A stretch of 64,000 nucleotides of DNA from Morchella semilibera (lineage: Eukaryota; Ascomycota; Pezizomycetes; Pezizales; Morchellaceae): assembly GCA_009192285.1 (NCBI GenBank), contig CM018604.1:5055746-5119745 (forward strand), read 5' to 3'. Numbering within the stretch: the stretch's first letter is position 1; each line of letters opens with the position of its first letter. Under the pieces are notes generated by a model. It made no database searches. It had not been told where the DNA came from and saw nothing but the letters and a program-made list of their open reading frames with translations. The translations under genes and the position numbers were made by a program. Shown piece after piece: positions 22,276-33,303 of the stretch.

Positions 22276-24161
22276 CTTGCTGATGAACCTGGACAGTAGG
22301 GTCTTGAGAAGGTTTCTTAAACGATTGGGTAAAAACTACTGATATATGTGTAACTGGCCTTTCTGGTGGTAGAGTTGAACTTCCTCGAGCAATAATAGGT
22401 TTGTGGTTGGCTATGCAGTGTTCAAAACATACTGACAACTGAAAGCGGATCTCATTCCTTTCACTATTGATCAAAACTCCATGCTTCCTCATCCAGGGTA
22501 TTCCTATCATGATCAGATAGTGCCCCAATTTGGTAACAAAGAAAGGACATTCTTCCATATGTACATTAATCTCCAATTCCAACATCACCTTCCTAGTTAC
22601 CTTCCCTGATTCAATAGGCCTTCCATCAATCATATCAATTACCCTTTCAGTCCTCAAATTTTTCATCTTTAGTTCATAGTGGCGCATAATATCCACATCT
22701 ATAAATGCATATCCCGACGCTCAGGTATAAGTCGAGGCATAGGTGGGTACAATAGATCTTTTTTTTTGAAAAATAGAACAAACTACAATAAATTGATTCC
22801 TATTCATCTCCCCTTCTGATACTGAAAACTTTGAAATAGGCACCTTAGAAAAAACCTTGAGTGGTCCCTGGGCTATGCTGCTTCGGCCAGAGATGAATCT
22901 TTTAACTCCTACTCCTCCGACACTACCTCCTCCTCTTTTTCCTTTTTTGTTTCCAACAATGCTCCCCTCATCCTAGGTGGAGCACTTCCCAAAGGTGAAT
23001 GGGGACACTCTCTTACCAAATGCCCAACTCTTCAGCAATAATAACAGCAATTTTCAATGCGATGGGCTTCCCTTTATCTAGGGTCCGGGTAGCAATGACT
23101 ATTAGATAAATCCATAGGAACAACTCCCACAGGAGTATAGGAAGGATGGGCTACTAGTGTTGTATTCTTTGGTGGTGGTGGTGGTGGTGGTCCCAGTACG
23201 ACTGGGGGTGCTGTTGATGCAACAGGTGGGCGAGGGGTGAAAGAACGAGGAGCAGTACCACTAGGAATCTGAAATCTAAACTTCCACATTTTGGCATATA
23301 AGCTCGTTGTTTATTGTCAAGGCATTTGAGGAGTAGCTTACAGTCCTTAATTGTTATTGGGGTTTCATTCGGAATAATGAGGGCTATCAGGTCCTGATTA
23401 AGTCCTTTCAAAAGGCATTCAGTATTGGCCGCCTCGTTGAATTCAGAGTCAGCAGCATACCGCTAGAACTCTGTGAAGTACTCAGAAAATGTGCGTTGGT
23501 GCTGCCTAATCTCCCTTAGGCTACGAGCAGCCATGGCAGCCCGATCCAGATCCTGAAAAGCATTATTCAAAATTTCAAAAAATACCACCATTGAGTCAAG
23601 GGCAATCCCCTCATCCATAATATAAACAAGAAATTGATCCGCTGCAGACCCCTCCAGTGGAGATATGGTATACGCGAGTTGCTGTTCAGAGGTAGGGAAC
23701 CAATCGAGGTAAGTTTAATTTGCAACTGTCTCTGAAAGGTTCGAAGGCTCTTATGATCACCACTGTACTTCTGGATCAGGAAGTTTCTCAGACTTGGACA
23801 GCTTGGTTAAGTCGTTATGGGGCTCCCCTAAATCTTCTTTGATTCCTTCTTGCAACTTCTTGATCTTAGCCCCTAGACTTCTTTGTAAAACTCAGTTTGA
23901 GCTTGTTCTGTTTCAGAGTGGTGGATAGTGAAGTCGATTGCATATTGCTAGACCCCTTCGTACGCCCTTTGGAGGAGGCCATATGCCTGCTTCGTTCCTT
24001 CCGTTGTGGCGGGGTCCACTTTTGGGTTAGTGACAAAGAACTCTTCGAAATTTGTATGGAGCTTTTTATAATCAAATGCATTAGTAGCAGGGGAGGTCAT
24101 AGTGAACTATAGTGCGAAAAATTCATGCTATACTGGTTGAGTAGGGATGGTCTCGTCTTAG
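22276..24161 (-). mobile_element. Ty3/gypsy-type internal region fossil: gag and protease part
   Basis: Minus-strand remnant. A gag-like region lies next to the LTR at 24162 (about 24,100 down to 22,950), with a CCHC zinc-knuckle near 23,040. A retropepsin-like segment follows at about 22,740-22,290, recognisable by VTKLGHYLIMIGIPWM. Reverse transcriptase, RNase H and integrase are absent; the element is cut off next to the LTR ending at 22275. A 10-base MITE end (CTTGCTGATG) lies at the junction 22276-22285. Broken by several breaks; age moderate to old. Confidence 0.75.
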
Positions 24162-24273
24162 TGTAATGGAGTAGCCCGACGCAATGGACAGATGACAATG
24201 ATGACGCAAGGTAACTCGAGGAGCACAGCCAGTGCTATGAGAACACTAACAAGGAAGGGAAAAGTGCCGGCCA

Positions 24274-24410
24274 TATCAGCAAGACTTCATTTGTCTCCTG
24301 ATGTCTCCTAAGTCTCAGGAGACTCAAAAAATACACGGAAGTCTCAGGAGACTCTCAGGAGACCCGGGAGACTGCTGGGAGACTCCAGTCACAAGTTGAG
24401 TTTGCTGATG
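24274..24410 (+). mobile_element. 137-bp MITE family copy
   Basis: 137 bp, first base changed (TATCAGCAAG...TTGCTGATG), CA on both sides. Confidence 0.82.
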
Positions 24411-24558
24411 CAGGCATAAATGCAAGCACCGGCGAAGGCAAAGACAAAGGCAAAGGCAGAAGTAGAGGGCATAGGACAAAGTAGGAGAAGCAAGGACCAG
24501 ATACGAACCCTGGTGAGGATTAAGAAGACTATAGGGTTGCCTCTTGCGAAGGCGAGTT

Positions 24559-24695
24559 CATCAGCAAGACTTCATTTGTCTCCTGATGTCTCCTGAGCCT
24601 CAGGAGACTCAAAAAATATCCAGGAATCTCAGGAGACTCTCAGGAGACCTGGGAGACTGTTGGGAGACTCCAGTATTAAGTTGAGTTTGCTGATG
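24559..24695 (+). mobile_element. 137-bp MITE family copy
   Basis: 137 bp, CATCAGCAAG...TTGCTGATG, TT on both sides. Confidence 0.85.
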
Positions 24696-25211
24696 TTTGC
24701 AGGGGGAAAACTATAGCTATGGATAAAGGTATGTTCTTAGGTATTGAGAGAACAGGAAGACGAGATAGGGAGAAAAGAAAGAAATAACTAAAAGAAAAGT
24801 TTTCCCACGCTATTTAACACTCTCCTCCGCTAGTCTATTATAACTCATACCTTCGTATATAGAATCTCATCGAAAACCTTAACTACCACACCTCATATTC
24901 CTTCCCACCATCTCCTCTACTATATTACAAATCCATCACGCCCTAGAATCTCATAGAACCCAATGACGACACCCTCTCCTCATTAGATCACCTCCTTGCT
25001 TAACATTCTTTCATTAGTTACAACGGTGCTTCGACTACCAAACTCTCGGGACTGATGCCAAGACGCTGGGACAGCTACTAAACTCCCGGGACCAATTCCA
25101 AGATACTGGAATACGTTCCTGTTCAGGAGTCTGCCATCTTTCCTATAATAATAAGCGGCTAGAATATCAACACAACCTATCTAAATAGCTAAACCTAATT
25201 AGGCCCGAATA

Positions 25212-25291
25212 CATCAGCAAGATTTTACATGTATCAGAGGATTATTTCAGTCTCAGGACACTCCAGTCACAAATGGTAAAGCTTGCTGATG
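25212..25291 (+). mobile_element. 137-bp MITE family copy, internally shortened
   Basis: 80 bp, CATCAGCAAG...TTGCTGATG, TA on both sides. It lies outside any recognisable LTR. Confidence 0.7.
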
Positions 25292-25329
25292 TATCCAACC
25301 CGGTTACACCCTTCCACCTAGTGTTGCGT

Positions 25330-25720
25330 CCTTTTTGATCATTGTTAGCCTCTTCCATCTTTTTTTAAAAATAGAGATTATTATTTTTAACCATCAAATC
25401 AATTCTATTATCAGTGAAAAAAAGGCTAAAGATTTGGCCTTCTGTAACTGATTTCCCTATTAGACAATGCAGCTCTATAGTTAGATTATTATGTGCTTTA
25501 TATAAAGGAACTGTATGAACTAAAGGATCAAATAGTGGTGGTTCTTAGGGTTGATGTGGTCTTGAATAACTAGTTAAATCCTGGCGGGTTTTTTCAAAGT
25601 TGGCTTTTTGAGGCCCTTACTCCTGTTCTGTATTTTCCAGGAGTTAATAGAAGGGGTAATAGTACTCTGAGAAACGATTCTTAGTGTCCGATTCTCTCTA
25701 TCTGTGCTAGTTGCTGAGCC
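25330..25720 (-). pseudogene. Possible PiggyBac-type transposase remnant
   Basis: A minus-strand stretch around 25,380-25,540 reads like the N-terminal part of DDE_Tnp_1_7 proteins: PLFDPLVHTVPLYKAHNN, then FSLFFTDNRIDLMVKNNN. No catalytic region or termini were found and stops interrupt it. The assignment rests on resemblance recalled from the family. Confidence 0.35.
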
Positions 25721-25929
25721 ATGTAGTCTGGAAGAGAACCAGGCTGGGGCGAGTGATACTCTATGATGAAAGTCTTGGCATCAATCGTTGATGGTATAGA
25801 ACTTGTCTGAGGATGCTCAGAAAATTCATGATGATGCTCTAGTTTGTATCCTCATTCCAAGGTCTTAAAGCTCTGCGCCCCATGGTGGTGCTAGAAAATT
25901 TTAGAGGAGGCCTTGTTGGTTGCTATGGA

Positions 25930-26900
25930 AGATTTGAATAAGAGACTTAACAGCAACAATCACTAGCGTTTAAACCTACTCAGGTACTGTGAAGATTTTA
26001 ATTTTTTTTTTCATGAGTCTAGATTACTCTTGCATTCTCCTCTAATAGGGTGTCATGTGGCCATGCCCTGGTTGCCGGCCTTCTTGAAAATATGTGTTTT
26101 ATATGACAAATCTGTCACAGTACCGGCCCGGGGCATAAGGGTACCTTTATAGGAAGATTCGACTGTATCTCTATCGCGCATAATTGTTGTCAATGCTGTA
26201 TTAGCTTCAGGAGTTACGTTTTTAAGATAAACCAGAAAGTACCACCAAGAGCTTTCGCTTTCTCCCACAACTGACCAAGCCGTGGTTGCTGCAACTGACT
26301 GTTAGGCCAAATGTCTCTTTCATGAATGTACCATCCATTACTAGAAAAAAACCGGCAGTTTGTATAAGATACTTGACACGCAGATGGGGAAATAAAAATG
26401 CGACGGAATCTTCTGGTTTCTGGATCAATAGATAAATGTGTTTCAGCATCAAGGTCAACGCTTTTGACTGCTGCAAGATAGGTAGGTAGAAGTTCAAACT
26501 GCTGAGTGTGATTGTGAGATATTGCACCTAAAGCTGCTGTCTTGGCCCTTTTCGCAGCTTGATAGCTGTTTGGTTTTGGCCATTTGGGCTGTACCGCTTT
26601 CTGTATCTGAGAGGGTATTCCTATCGACATCGATGGTTTCAGATAATACTCGTTGGATCCAGCTCTGACTGTTCTCAATTGCGTTAGCTGTAGGACCCAA
26701 TACCGCCGTGATCAGAGCGAAGTACAGTAATGACTACACACTCCTCCTGAGTTAAGTAAGCAGTCCGTACGTAGAAAGGGCAATCTGAAGCTGCACAGTC
26801 GGCCACAACACACTTTTTCTCTGATTTCTTGGTCCTCTGAAGCTTGTCGCTATTCCCCAATCCTCCAAGACTTTTTCGAATAAGGCAGTATTGTAGCTAG
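25930..26900 (-). pseudogene. Mutator-like (MULE) transposase remnant
   Basis: Minus strand. Blocks in order are QFELLPTYLAAVKSVDLDAE with HLSIDPETRRFRRIFI, then a first-acid block FFLVMDGTFMKETFGLTV read in another frame, then ANTALTTIMRDRDTVESS (the second-acid 'DRD' region). At least one frameshift separates the first two blocks, and further changes follow. No zinc-finger or C-terminal part is clear and no long terminal inverted repeats were seen. Inactive DNA transposon. Confidence 0.7.
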
Positions 26901-27946
26901 CAAATTCATCGCCTTCGATGAGTGACATTAGAGGTTGTATGTAGGATGATTAATGATGAAAAGGAACGTGTAGTTGATGACTACATAGTCGGGGCATACA
27001 TGAACGGCCACCCGGACCCGGAGGGTATTCCAGCACTTAGCTCTCTCTTTAGTTTACAAACATCTGCAGTGACGCCGTAGTACTACATGTATATACAGAG
27101 TGGGGGCAGGGGCCAGTGGGGAGTATCGCTGATTTTAGTTGGATACGCAGATTTTAGTTGGCTAGTACCAAAGTCCTCATTCCCCACGGCGGGGTTGTCT
27201 TCGCCGAGAAAAGAATCATACTCTATGGTATCTAAAGCTAAAAAGGGTTTCACAGGTGCAGGGCGCGGTTGTGGGGGAGCTGTGGGCAAGTAAAGGAAAC
27301 GCTAGACTGTACGACCTGATATCAATGTTCCTACCGTTTATATTTAGGGAAATCCATCAACCTACATACATCAAAGAGAGAGCGGGGTTGATTCTACGAT
27401 CCAGAAACGATAACTAGGGGACGGAGATTTGAGGTTCAGGGTCGCGTTCTCCCTTCGTTTGGTAGCTTGGTGTTTGTTGTAAGATAATGGAGTACACAAT
27501 ACCGAAAACACAAATTATCACTCGTGTCGATCAGAACAAACTTTACCAAGTCGATGCCAAACGAACTGCTGGCTGTTAGAACGAGCCTGGGGCAATTAAC
27601 GTATTTCCAGGATTTTGTCTCAGTTTTATCCTGAAACTTTGATCATGACAATAAAGAGCTGTCAAATCAACTCCAATAGAAGGACTAGTTATCCTGAGTC
27701 GGAACAATCAAAATAGAAAATTTGAGGTTTCCGTCCGTTTGGAAAAAAAAAAGGAAAAAGAAATACCTGGAATGGCGTATAAAACTTTATAAGGAAAAAT
27801 CACCAGTCCCCGCAATAACGAGAAAGGCAAGTTAGAATACAGAAACATTGGTGCTCAAGGAAGAGGGTACAGAAACTGGAAATAAACCCATAGAAAGTGA
27901 TTTTCTTTCACAAAAAGGGAAGAGAGGAAGAGGGGGGAATGGCTGT
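26901..27946. other. Intergenic, transposon-to-gene transition
   Basis: An 68-codon open frame on the minus strand (27083-27289, proline-rich start) and an overlapping one on the plus strand are unrecognised and probably chance or transposon-derived. The right part contains the 3' UTR of the Ubp15-like gene. Confidence 0.35.
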
Positions 27947-30900
27947 CTATTTGATTCGAATCTCTGGTCCACCAGCTCTGCCCCAATTTCCGCGACTGTT
28001 CTTATCAGGGTGATCTAAACCGAGAACGTCATCAATATCTGAGGCAATGTCCGAAAGAATATCATCTGTTCCAAATTAGTTACGAGGGGATGACAGAATG
28101 TACACAAGAGGTATATATAACTTGCCATTTTCGAGGAATATAGGTTTTGAGAACTGCGTTTTCTTGACCACCGCAAACCTAATTTTCTCAAAAGGTTTCC
28201 CCTTGATTCCCGTTCGAGCCTGCAAACGCTCCTTTGTCTTTTCAAAAATCTCGCCCTATTGTACCCGTTAGTAGTAATTACTTGGCGTCAGATCCTTGAC
28301 TAGATTGAATACATACGTTTTTAATCACAAATTTGAACGGGATCCCCGAATTATGACACTTGCTTGGCTCTTTATGAAAATGAAATGTGTAGATGAATCG
28401 ATCGTCATCAGACATCTCATTCTCTTCTTCCGGTATTCGCTCGGCAAACAATGTTATGTACTCTTGAATTCCAGCCACATTGAAGTTTAGTGACAACTCT
28501 TTTTGGAACTTTCCAAGATGTGACTCGTAGAACCGTATCCCCTGCACTTTCTCTTCGTCGAGGCCCAATTTCTGCTGTAATAGTGGAATAATATCTTGGA
28601 CTTGCCCACTCTTGGGGACTAAGACCTCAAGTTGCTCTTCTTTCGAGATACCTTCTGGTAACCAAATCAACTTGACAACCTTTTTCGTTTCAAGCTCTGT
28701 CAATGACAATTCCAAGACCTCGTAAAACAGGCTGTTGGGGGATAAAGTTGTGCTGGCATAATACTGGTTGATTAACATCTGGTGAAGATTGGTATTGGGG
28801 TTCCTTTTGATAACTGTCCGGGCGGTTCCGGAGCTAGCGTTCATGGTAGTAAAGCGGAGGTGGGTCGGTGGGGCGTCCAAGAAATCGCCAACTTTATCGG
28901 CAAGCTATGGAGGTGGGGTGAATTAATTAATAGAGTAATGTCGGCCCAAGAGCAACGATATCATACCTGATCATAACTCATCTTCTTGTTCAGAGTGAGC
29001 TCGAAGATGCGATTTTCTTCTTGATTTGAATACCTAGGTATAAATTTAATTTTCATCTTATTTACCAAGTAATCGTAGAAATCCTTTGCATCGGGCATAG
29101 CACTCTTCTGTAAAAGTGAAAGTTGTCTAGATAAATAATTAATACTGGCGCATTTTACTAACTCATAGGGCCCAAGAGGTTAACATACTCCTTCTCGTTA
29201 TACACCTTTTGAAAGCAGATAATATCGCCGTCTTGAATTTCGGCTTGCTGGAACGTTTGTTTGGGTTTCATCGGCTCAATCATCGAGGGTTTAATTTCCT
29301 AAGAAAGGTTAGTACCCATAATACTTTAGTGCAACGAATATACGCAAACCTCATAAAGTTTTATTTGTTGACTTGGTGGCCATCCCATCAACGCTTGGAT
29401 CACAGGTGGCAGTTCCGCAACTTTATCATTCTTACGCATGTATACATGATCTACGCCCAAAAGTTTCTGCTCTTCGGCATCGAAATGCTTTAGAAAAATA
29501 ACGATCCAGGCGCCATTCGAATCGCGAGCTTGGCTCCATGATTCCGGGAGCTTGTTATCGGTATTGTTGGCAACCTCTGCCCAGAGTCGGAAATCGGATG
29601 ACTTATTATTGTGCTTCATGGAAACCTCTTCGATAGCTGGATTTTGGGTTAGTTATAGCCATTATAATTCTTTAGTGGTAAAAACTAGGATCTGCATACT
29701 CATTTCAACAGTAGTAATGGGCTGGTCGGGTCGAACCGTCTTGTTTTGCCTGTTGACCATTACCCACAGTCTTACCTTGCTTGGATCAACACCAAGGTCC
29801 CCAGCCACCCTCTCTACAAGCTCCTGCACCGGAGAGGCCTTTGGTATTCGATAAACCTTGGGCTGGGCATCGTCCGGTTGCTCTTTCTCATCCCAATGCG
29901 CAAGGTCAAATCCTTGATGGGCTTTGAATTGATTCTGGGTGATGACCTTAACGTTTTGGTACAGATGTTGCTCCTCCTTCTCTTTTCTCCTTTGCTCGCG
30001 AATAACCCTCTCTTCTTCGAGTCTTTTTTCTACACCAAGTCAGGCTTTGTGACCACCCACAGATTACAATGAAACTTACGAAGATGTGCAGGCGTGTCTT
30101 TCTCAGTCAATGGGGGTAAGATTTCATCGATTTTGTTCTTTCGTAGGTACACCAACATATAGGCATTCATCGATTTTTTGAGAGATGCCACTCTGGTATA
30201 CTGGTTTCGCACAGGCCCATTGGCAGTTGGACCATAATGACCTCCAAAATTTTCTTGCATGGTCTCTCTCAAAGTGGCCCTAGTTACGCGATCGTCATCG
30301 AATCTGAAAAAGGAGCCACCCTCCTCAGGCCTTAAAAAGGCATAATAATGCCCGGCATTGAGATCACCACTATGTACCAGAACACTTTTGGATTTTAGTA
30401 TGATTCGTGAGATTCAGGAAATCGGTACCAACCCATGAAGGACATATACGTAAGGTTCTGATCGGTCCGCATCTTCTGAAAGATAAGGCGAAGCATCAAA
30501 CTCCTCAGGAAATTCGTAGTGATCATTAACCTGTACTTTGTCAATTTAAGCTGTATTTTAATTTGCGCCAGTAGCGCTGTCCAGGTATATACCTTTTGCA
30601 TTTGCATAGTGTTGAAGTCATATTCAAACCGCTTCAAGTGCAAATGCAGAACTTCTGGAAAGCTTTCGAAAATAACGCCTTTCTTTGCTTCCTGAAGACC
30701 ATAACCCTCCGCAAAGTATTTGTTTTCACCATCCATTGTCTCTTCAGCGATATAATCCCTGAAAGACTCGTCCAAGTTATTAAATCCACGAACGTTAAGT
30801 TGGATATCCCAGAAATCTTCGACCCGTTCCGATGAATAATCTACGTGTATACACTTGATGTAAGTTTTTGTCTTCCCAACAAATAGCTTCGTAAGCGAGT

Positions 30901-32177
30901 TCTCGGCCTCTGTTCCCTTCATTTTTTGCTCAAGGCTTTCCATCAATATTCTGTTCAATTCCTGGACGTCCTGTTGAGCAAAAATATCTTGGGTTTCCCA
31001 GCCAAAAGACTGTGTGAGCTCACGGGTTCCCACAGCCTCATTGGAAGTTTGAAGAAGATAGAACAGTCTTTGCAGTGTAAGCGCACTGTTGGAGAGTGGA
31101 TCTCCTTCAGTTGGGATTTGATGTACGGCCTGGAAGGAATTCCAATTAATTCGTGGTTCCATGACTGATAAGAAATGATATACCTTTCTAAAGCTGTTGG
31201 TGAAGTACAAGGACTGAAGAAGGGAGTTTAGGTAACAAGTGGCGCCCTGATTCTTCAACCCTACAAAACCTGTTTCTTTCTTTGAATCATAACTAGAAAG
31301 GTCAGCTAGCATCTTTCTACCTAAACATCTCGTTGTGGGCACTTACTTGACGAAATTATGCCATAGAACCCCTGTCGGATCTTTGACAACTCGAACATAT
31401 GCGGTCAAATTCGCACGATCATCCTCAACCAATGGGCGGTGGTTATCCTTCGTTTTAGACAACAACGTCCGCAGTTCAACGAATCTAGTGAAACCCCAAT
31501 CTCCTTCCTCTGCAGTAAAGCGATGATGGGCATCTGGTGAAATGCAACAAAGGAAATGTTTACATTCGTTAGATAAAAAAGGGAGCGATAGAAAAAAAGA
31601 GGGGGGGGGGAGGGTTCGCTCACGATGTACTGTATTAACCGAAGGATCATTAGGGTTCCACAGAACTAATCCGAACTGCACACATTTATACCAGTTCTCT
31701 GGGGGTTTTTCCGTGTATCCTTGCTCAAGATAGAATGAAGCGTATTCACAATTGTTCCCATGCGGGAAAAATAAAATACGCCTACTTAGTTAGCACAATA
31801 GGAGCTAGCACTTCAAAAATCAAGTTATGAATCTTACCAAGGGTCACCGCCGCAATGGAAAATTGGACTATGTGACCTTCTTTCCATCTTACGCCAATTT
31901 TCGATTTTCCATGTAAAAGTCGTCTCGTCCTCTATATCGAATGCTGGATCATCCGGAAGTAGCTGTTTTCTCATTGCGTCAACTATAGTGCAAGCATCAT
32001 ATTAATACATGTAGCTTTGATACGCAAGTAGACCCGATTGGAGAGGAGCTAACAGTTATCGGCCATCATTATCGCACCCCCCTCCTCAACAGACTCTGAA
32101 TCTAGAGATTGTTGAGGGCTGATGATAGTCACATCTTGCTGCTTCTCAGGGTCAGGCTCAACATTGTCGATGAGCAT
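27947..32177 (-). CDS. UBP15: Ubiquitin carboxyl-terminal hydrolase, USP7/Ubp15 (Ubp21/22) family
   Basis: Cysteine protease that removes ubiquitin from substrates. A many-exon gene whose protein is about 1,100-1,150 aa. Domains in order: an acidic N-terminus starting [11 protein letters not shown]; a MATH/TRAF-like domain ([20 protein letters not shown] to [13 protein letters not shown]); the catalytic domain with Cys box [19 protein letters not shown] and His box [16 protein letters not shown]; and the USP7-type C-terminal ubiquitin-like/ICP0-binding regions ([39 protein letters not shown]). It ends [11 protein letters not shown]. Each intron tested restores family sequence. ATG 32177 is the first in the frame after an upstream stop. 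The intron after the MATH segment VNTVHR carries a run of ten C on the coding strand soon after the donor. Confidence 0.95.
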
Positions 32178-33303
32178 AGACTGGTCATCTCCAGTCTGAG
32201 TTCGGTAAATGACCCGCAAACGAAATGTCAGTTGATGAAATCATTGCGAAAGAAAAGGCGGAAACTGGAAACTCCTTGGTATTGACATACCATATCCATA
32301 GCTTTCACTTTCCAAGGTTAAGGAACTGAGTTGGTAAATTCCAAGCTCTTCAACCTAAGTAATGACACAAAATCTGGTGTAGGTAAGCGATGGAGGGTAC
32401 AAGATGTTAGGTATAATCTTGAGTCGCAAGTATTCCGTATTGATCAACCTCAAAAGCTGGGAAGATTAAATGAAGTAGAGAGCGGCGGCCGTGGCGGGGT
32501 GATGTTGAAGTGACAAATGGTATTGTGGTAGTAAACCACCGAACGTGCCAGTTGGCTGGTGCAGAGCAGTGCCAGACAGGAAACTGCTTCACAGACTGGT
32601 TTCTGTTCCTATAGGCGTTGGATGGAGGTCAGGCGTTCGAGTTGCTTCTGACAGTTATGGATGGTGTTAGTGTTAGTGGCGGGGGTTTGTGGGAAATGAA
32701 AGGGAATGGGCAGCCTGGAGACAAGAAACGTTGAAAAACGAAGCTAAGAGTAATACCTGTAGTGGCTAGAAGACAGTAGTACAAGCAATGTAGGTACAGT
32801 ACTTGTAACAGTGACCTTTGGGGTGTTGATACAGGTTTGTCTAAGAGCTAACTTATTGCTAAGGTAGGAGGATCTCTTTTATATTGAATTATGTGGTGAA
32901 CAAGTGATATAGATGTCTATTCACACAATTTGATGAGCCTGCACAGGTTACCTTACATGCGGTTTGAGCTGCTGCTCTAGTCGCTCTTGGACAATGCCAA
33001 TGTGAGTGGGAGTGTGGCTTGGTGCGGGGCTCTCCCGCACCGCCACATATAAGGCATAGGAAAGGTTCATGTACTCCTGTTTTGTACAGACATTAAGTAC
33101 TACATGTATTCCAGGTGTGTACGTTGGTGTCTCGTGCCAGTAACTACAGTATTGTACATGTACTTCATGTATTGCTGTGGGCTTTTCCACGGATTGACTG
33201 GTTTACTGACTCAACCTCACCCAGCAGCTTCTTCCTGGCTAACTTATAGCGGCATCCCCCATCCCCCTCTCCCGTTCAATCAATCAATGGCACTCCCTCT
33301 CCC
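32178..33303. other. Divergent intergenic region (Ubp15-like and mitochondrial kinase promoters)
   Basis: Nothing coding recognised. Two ACATGTA motifs near 33100 and 33157, and a pyrimidine-rich stretch just before the kinase ATG. Confidence 0.4.

Larger units (their letters stand above)
24162..25073 (-). mobile_element. 5' LTR of the gypsy-type fossil, with two MITEs
   Basis: Antisense family LTR (TGTAATGGAG...CTGGGACA), directly upstream, on the minus strand, of the gag region. This ties the whole solo-LTR family to a Ty3/gypsy-like element. Carries MITEs at 24274-24410 and 24559-24695. Resembles the older LTR subfamily at 11688-12452. A second, partial copy of the LTR end follows at 25074-25113. 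Confidence 0.75.

Noticed and set aside
11844-25291. Regularly repeated ~137-bp units as a possible CRISPR-like array
   Set aside because: Spacing is irregular, copies occur in both orientations and each has its own target duplication: dispersed MITEs in a eukaryote.
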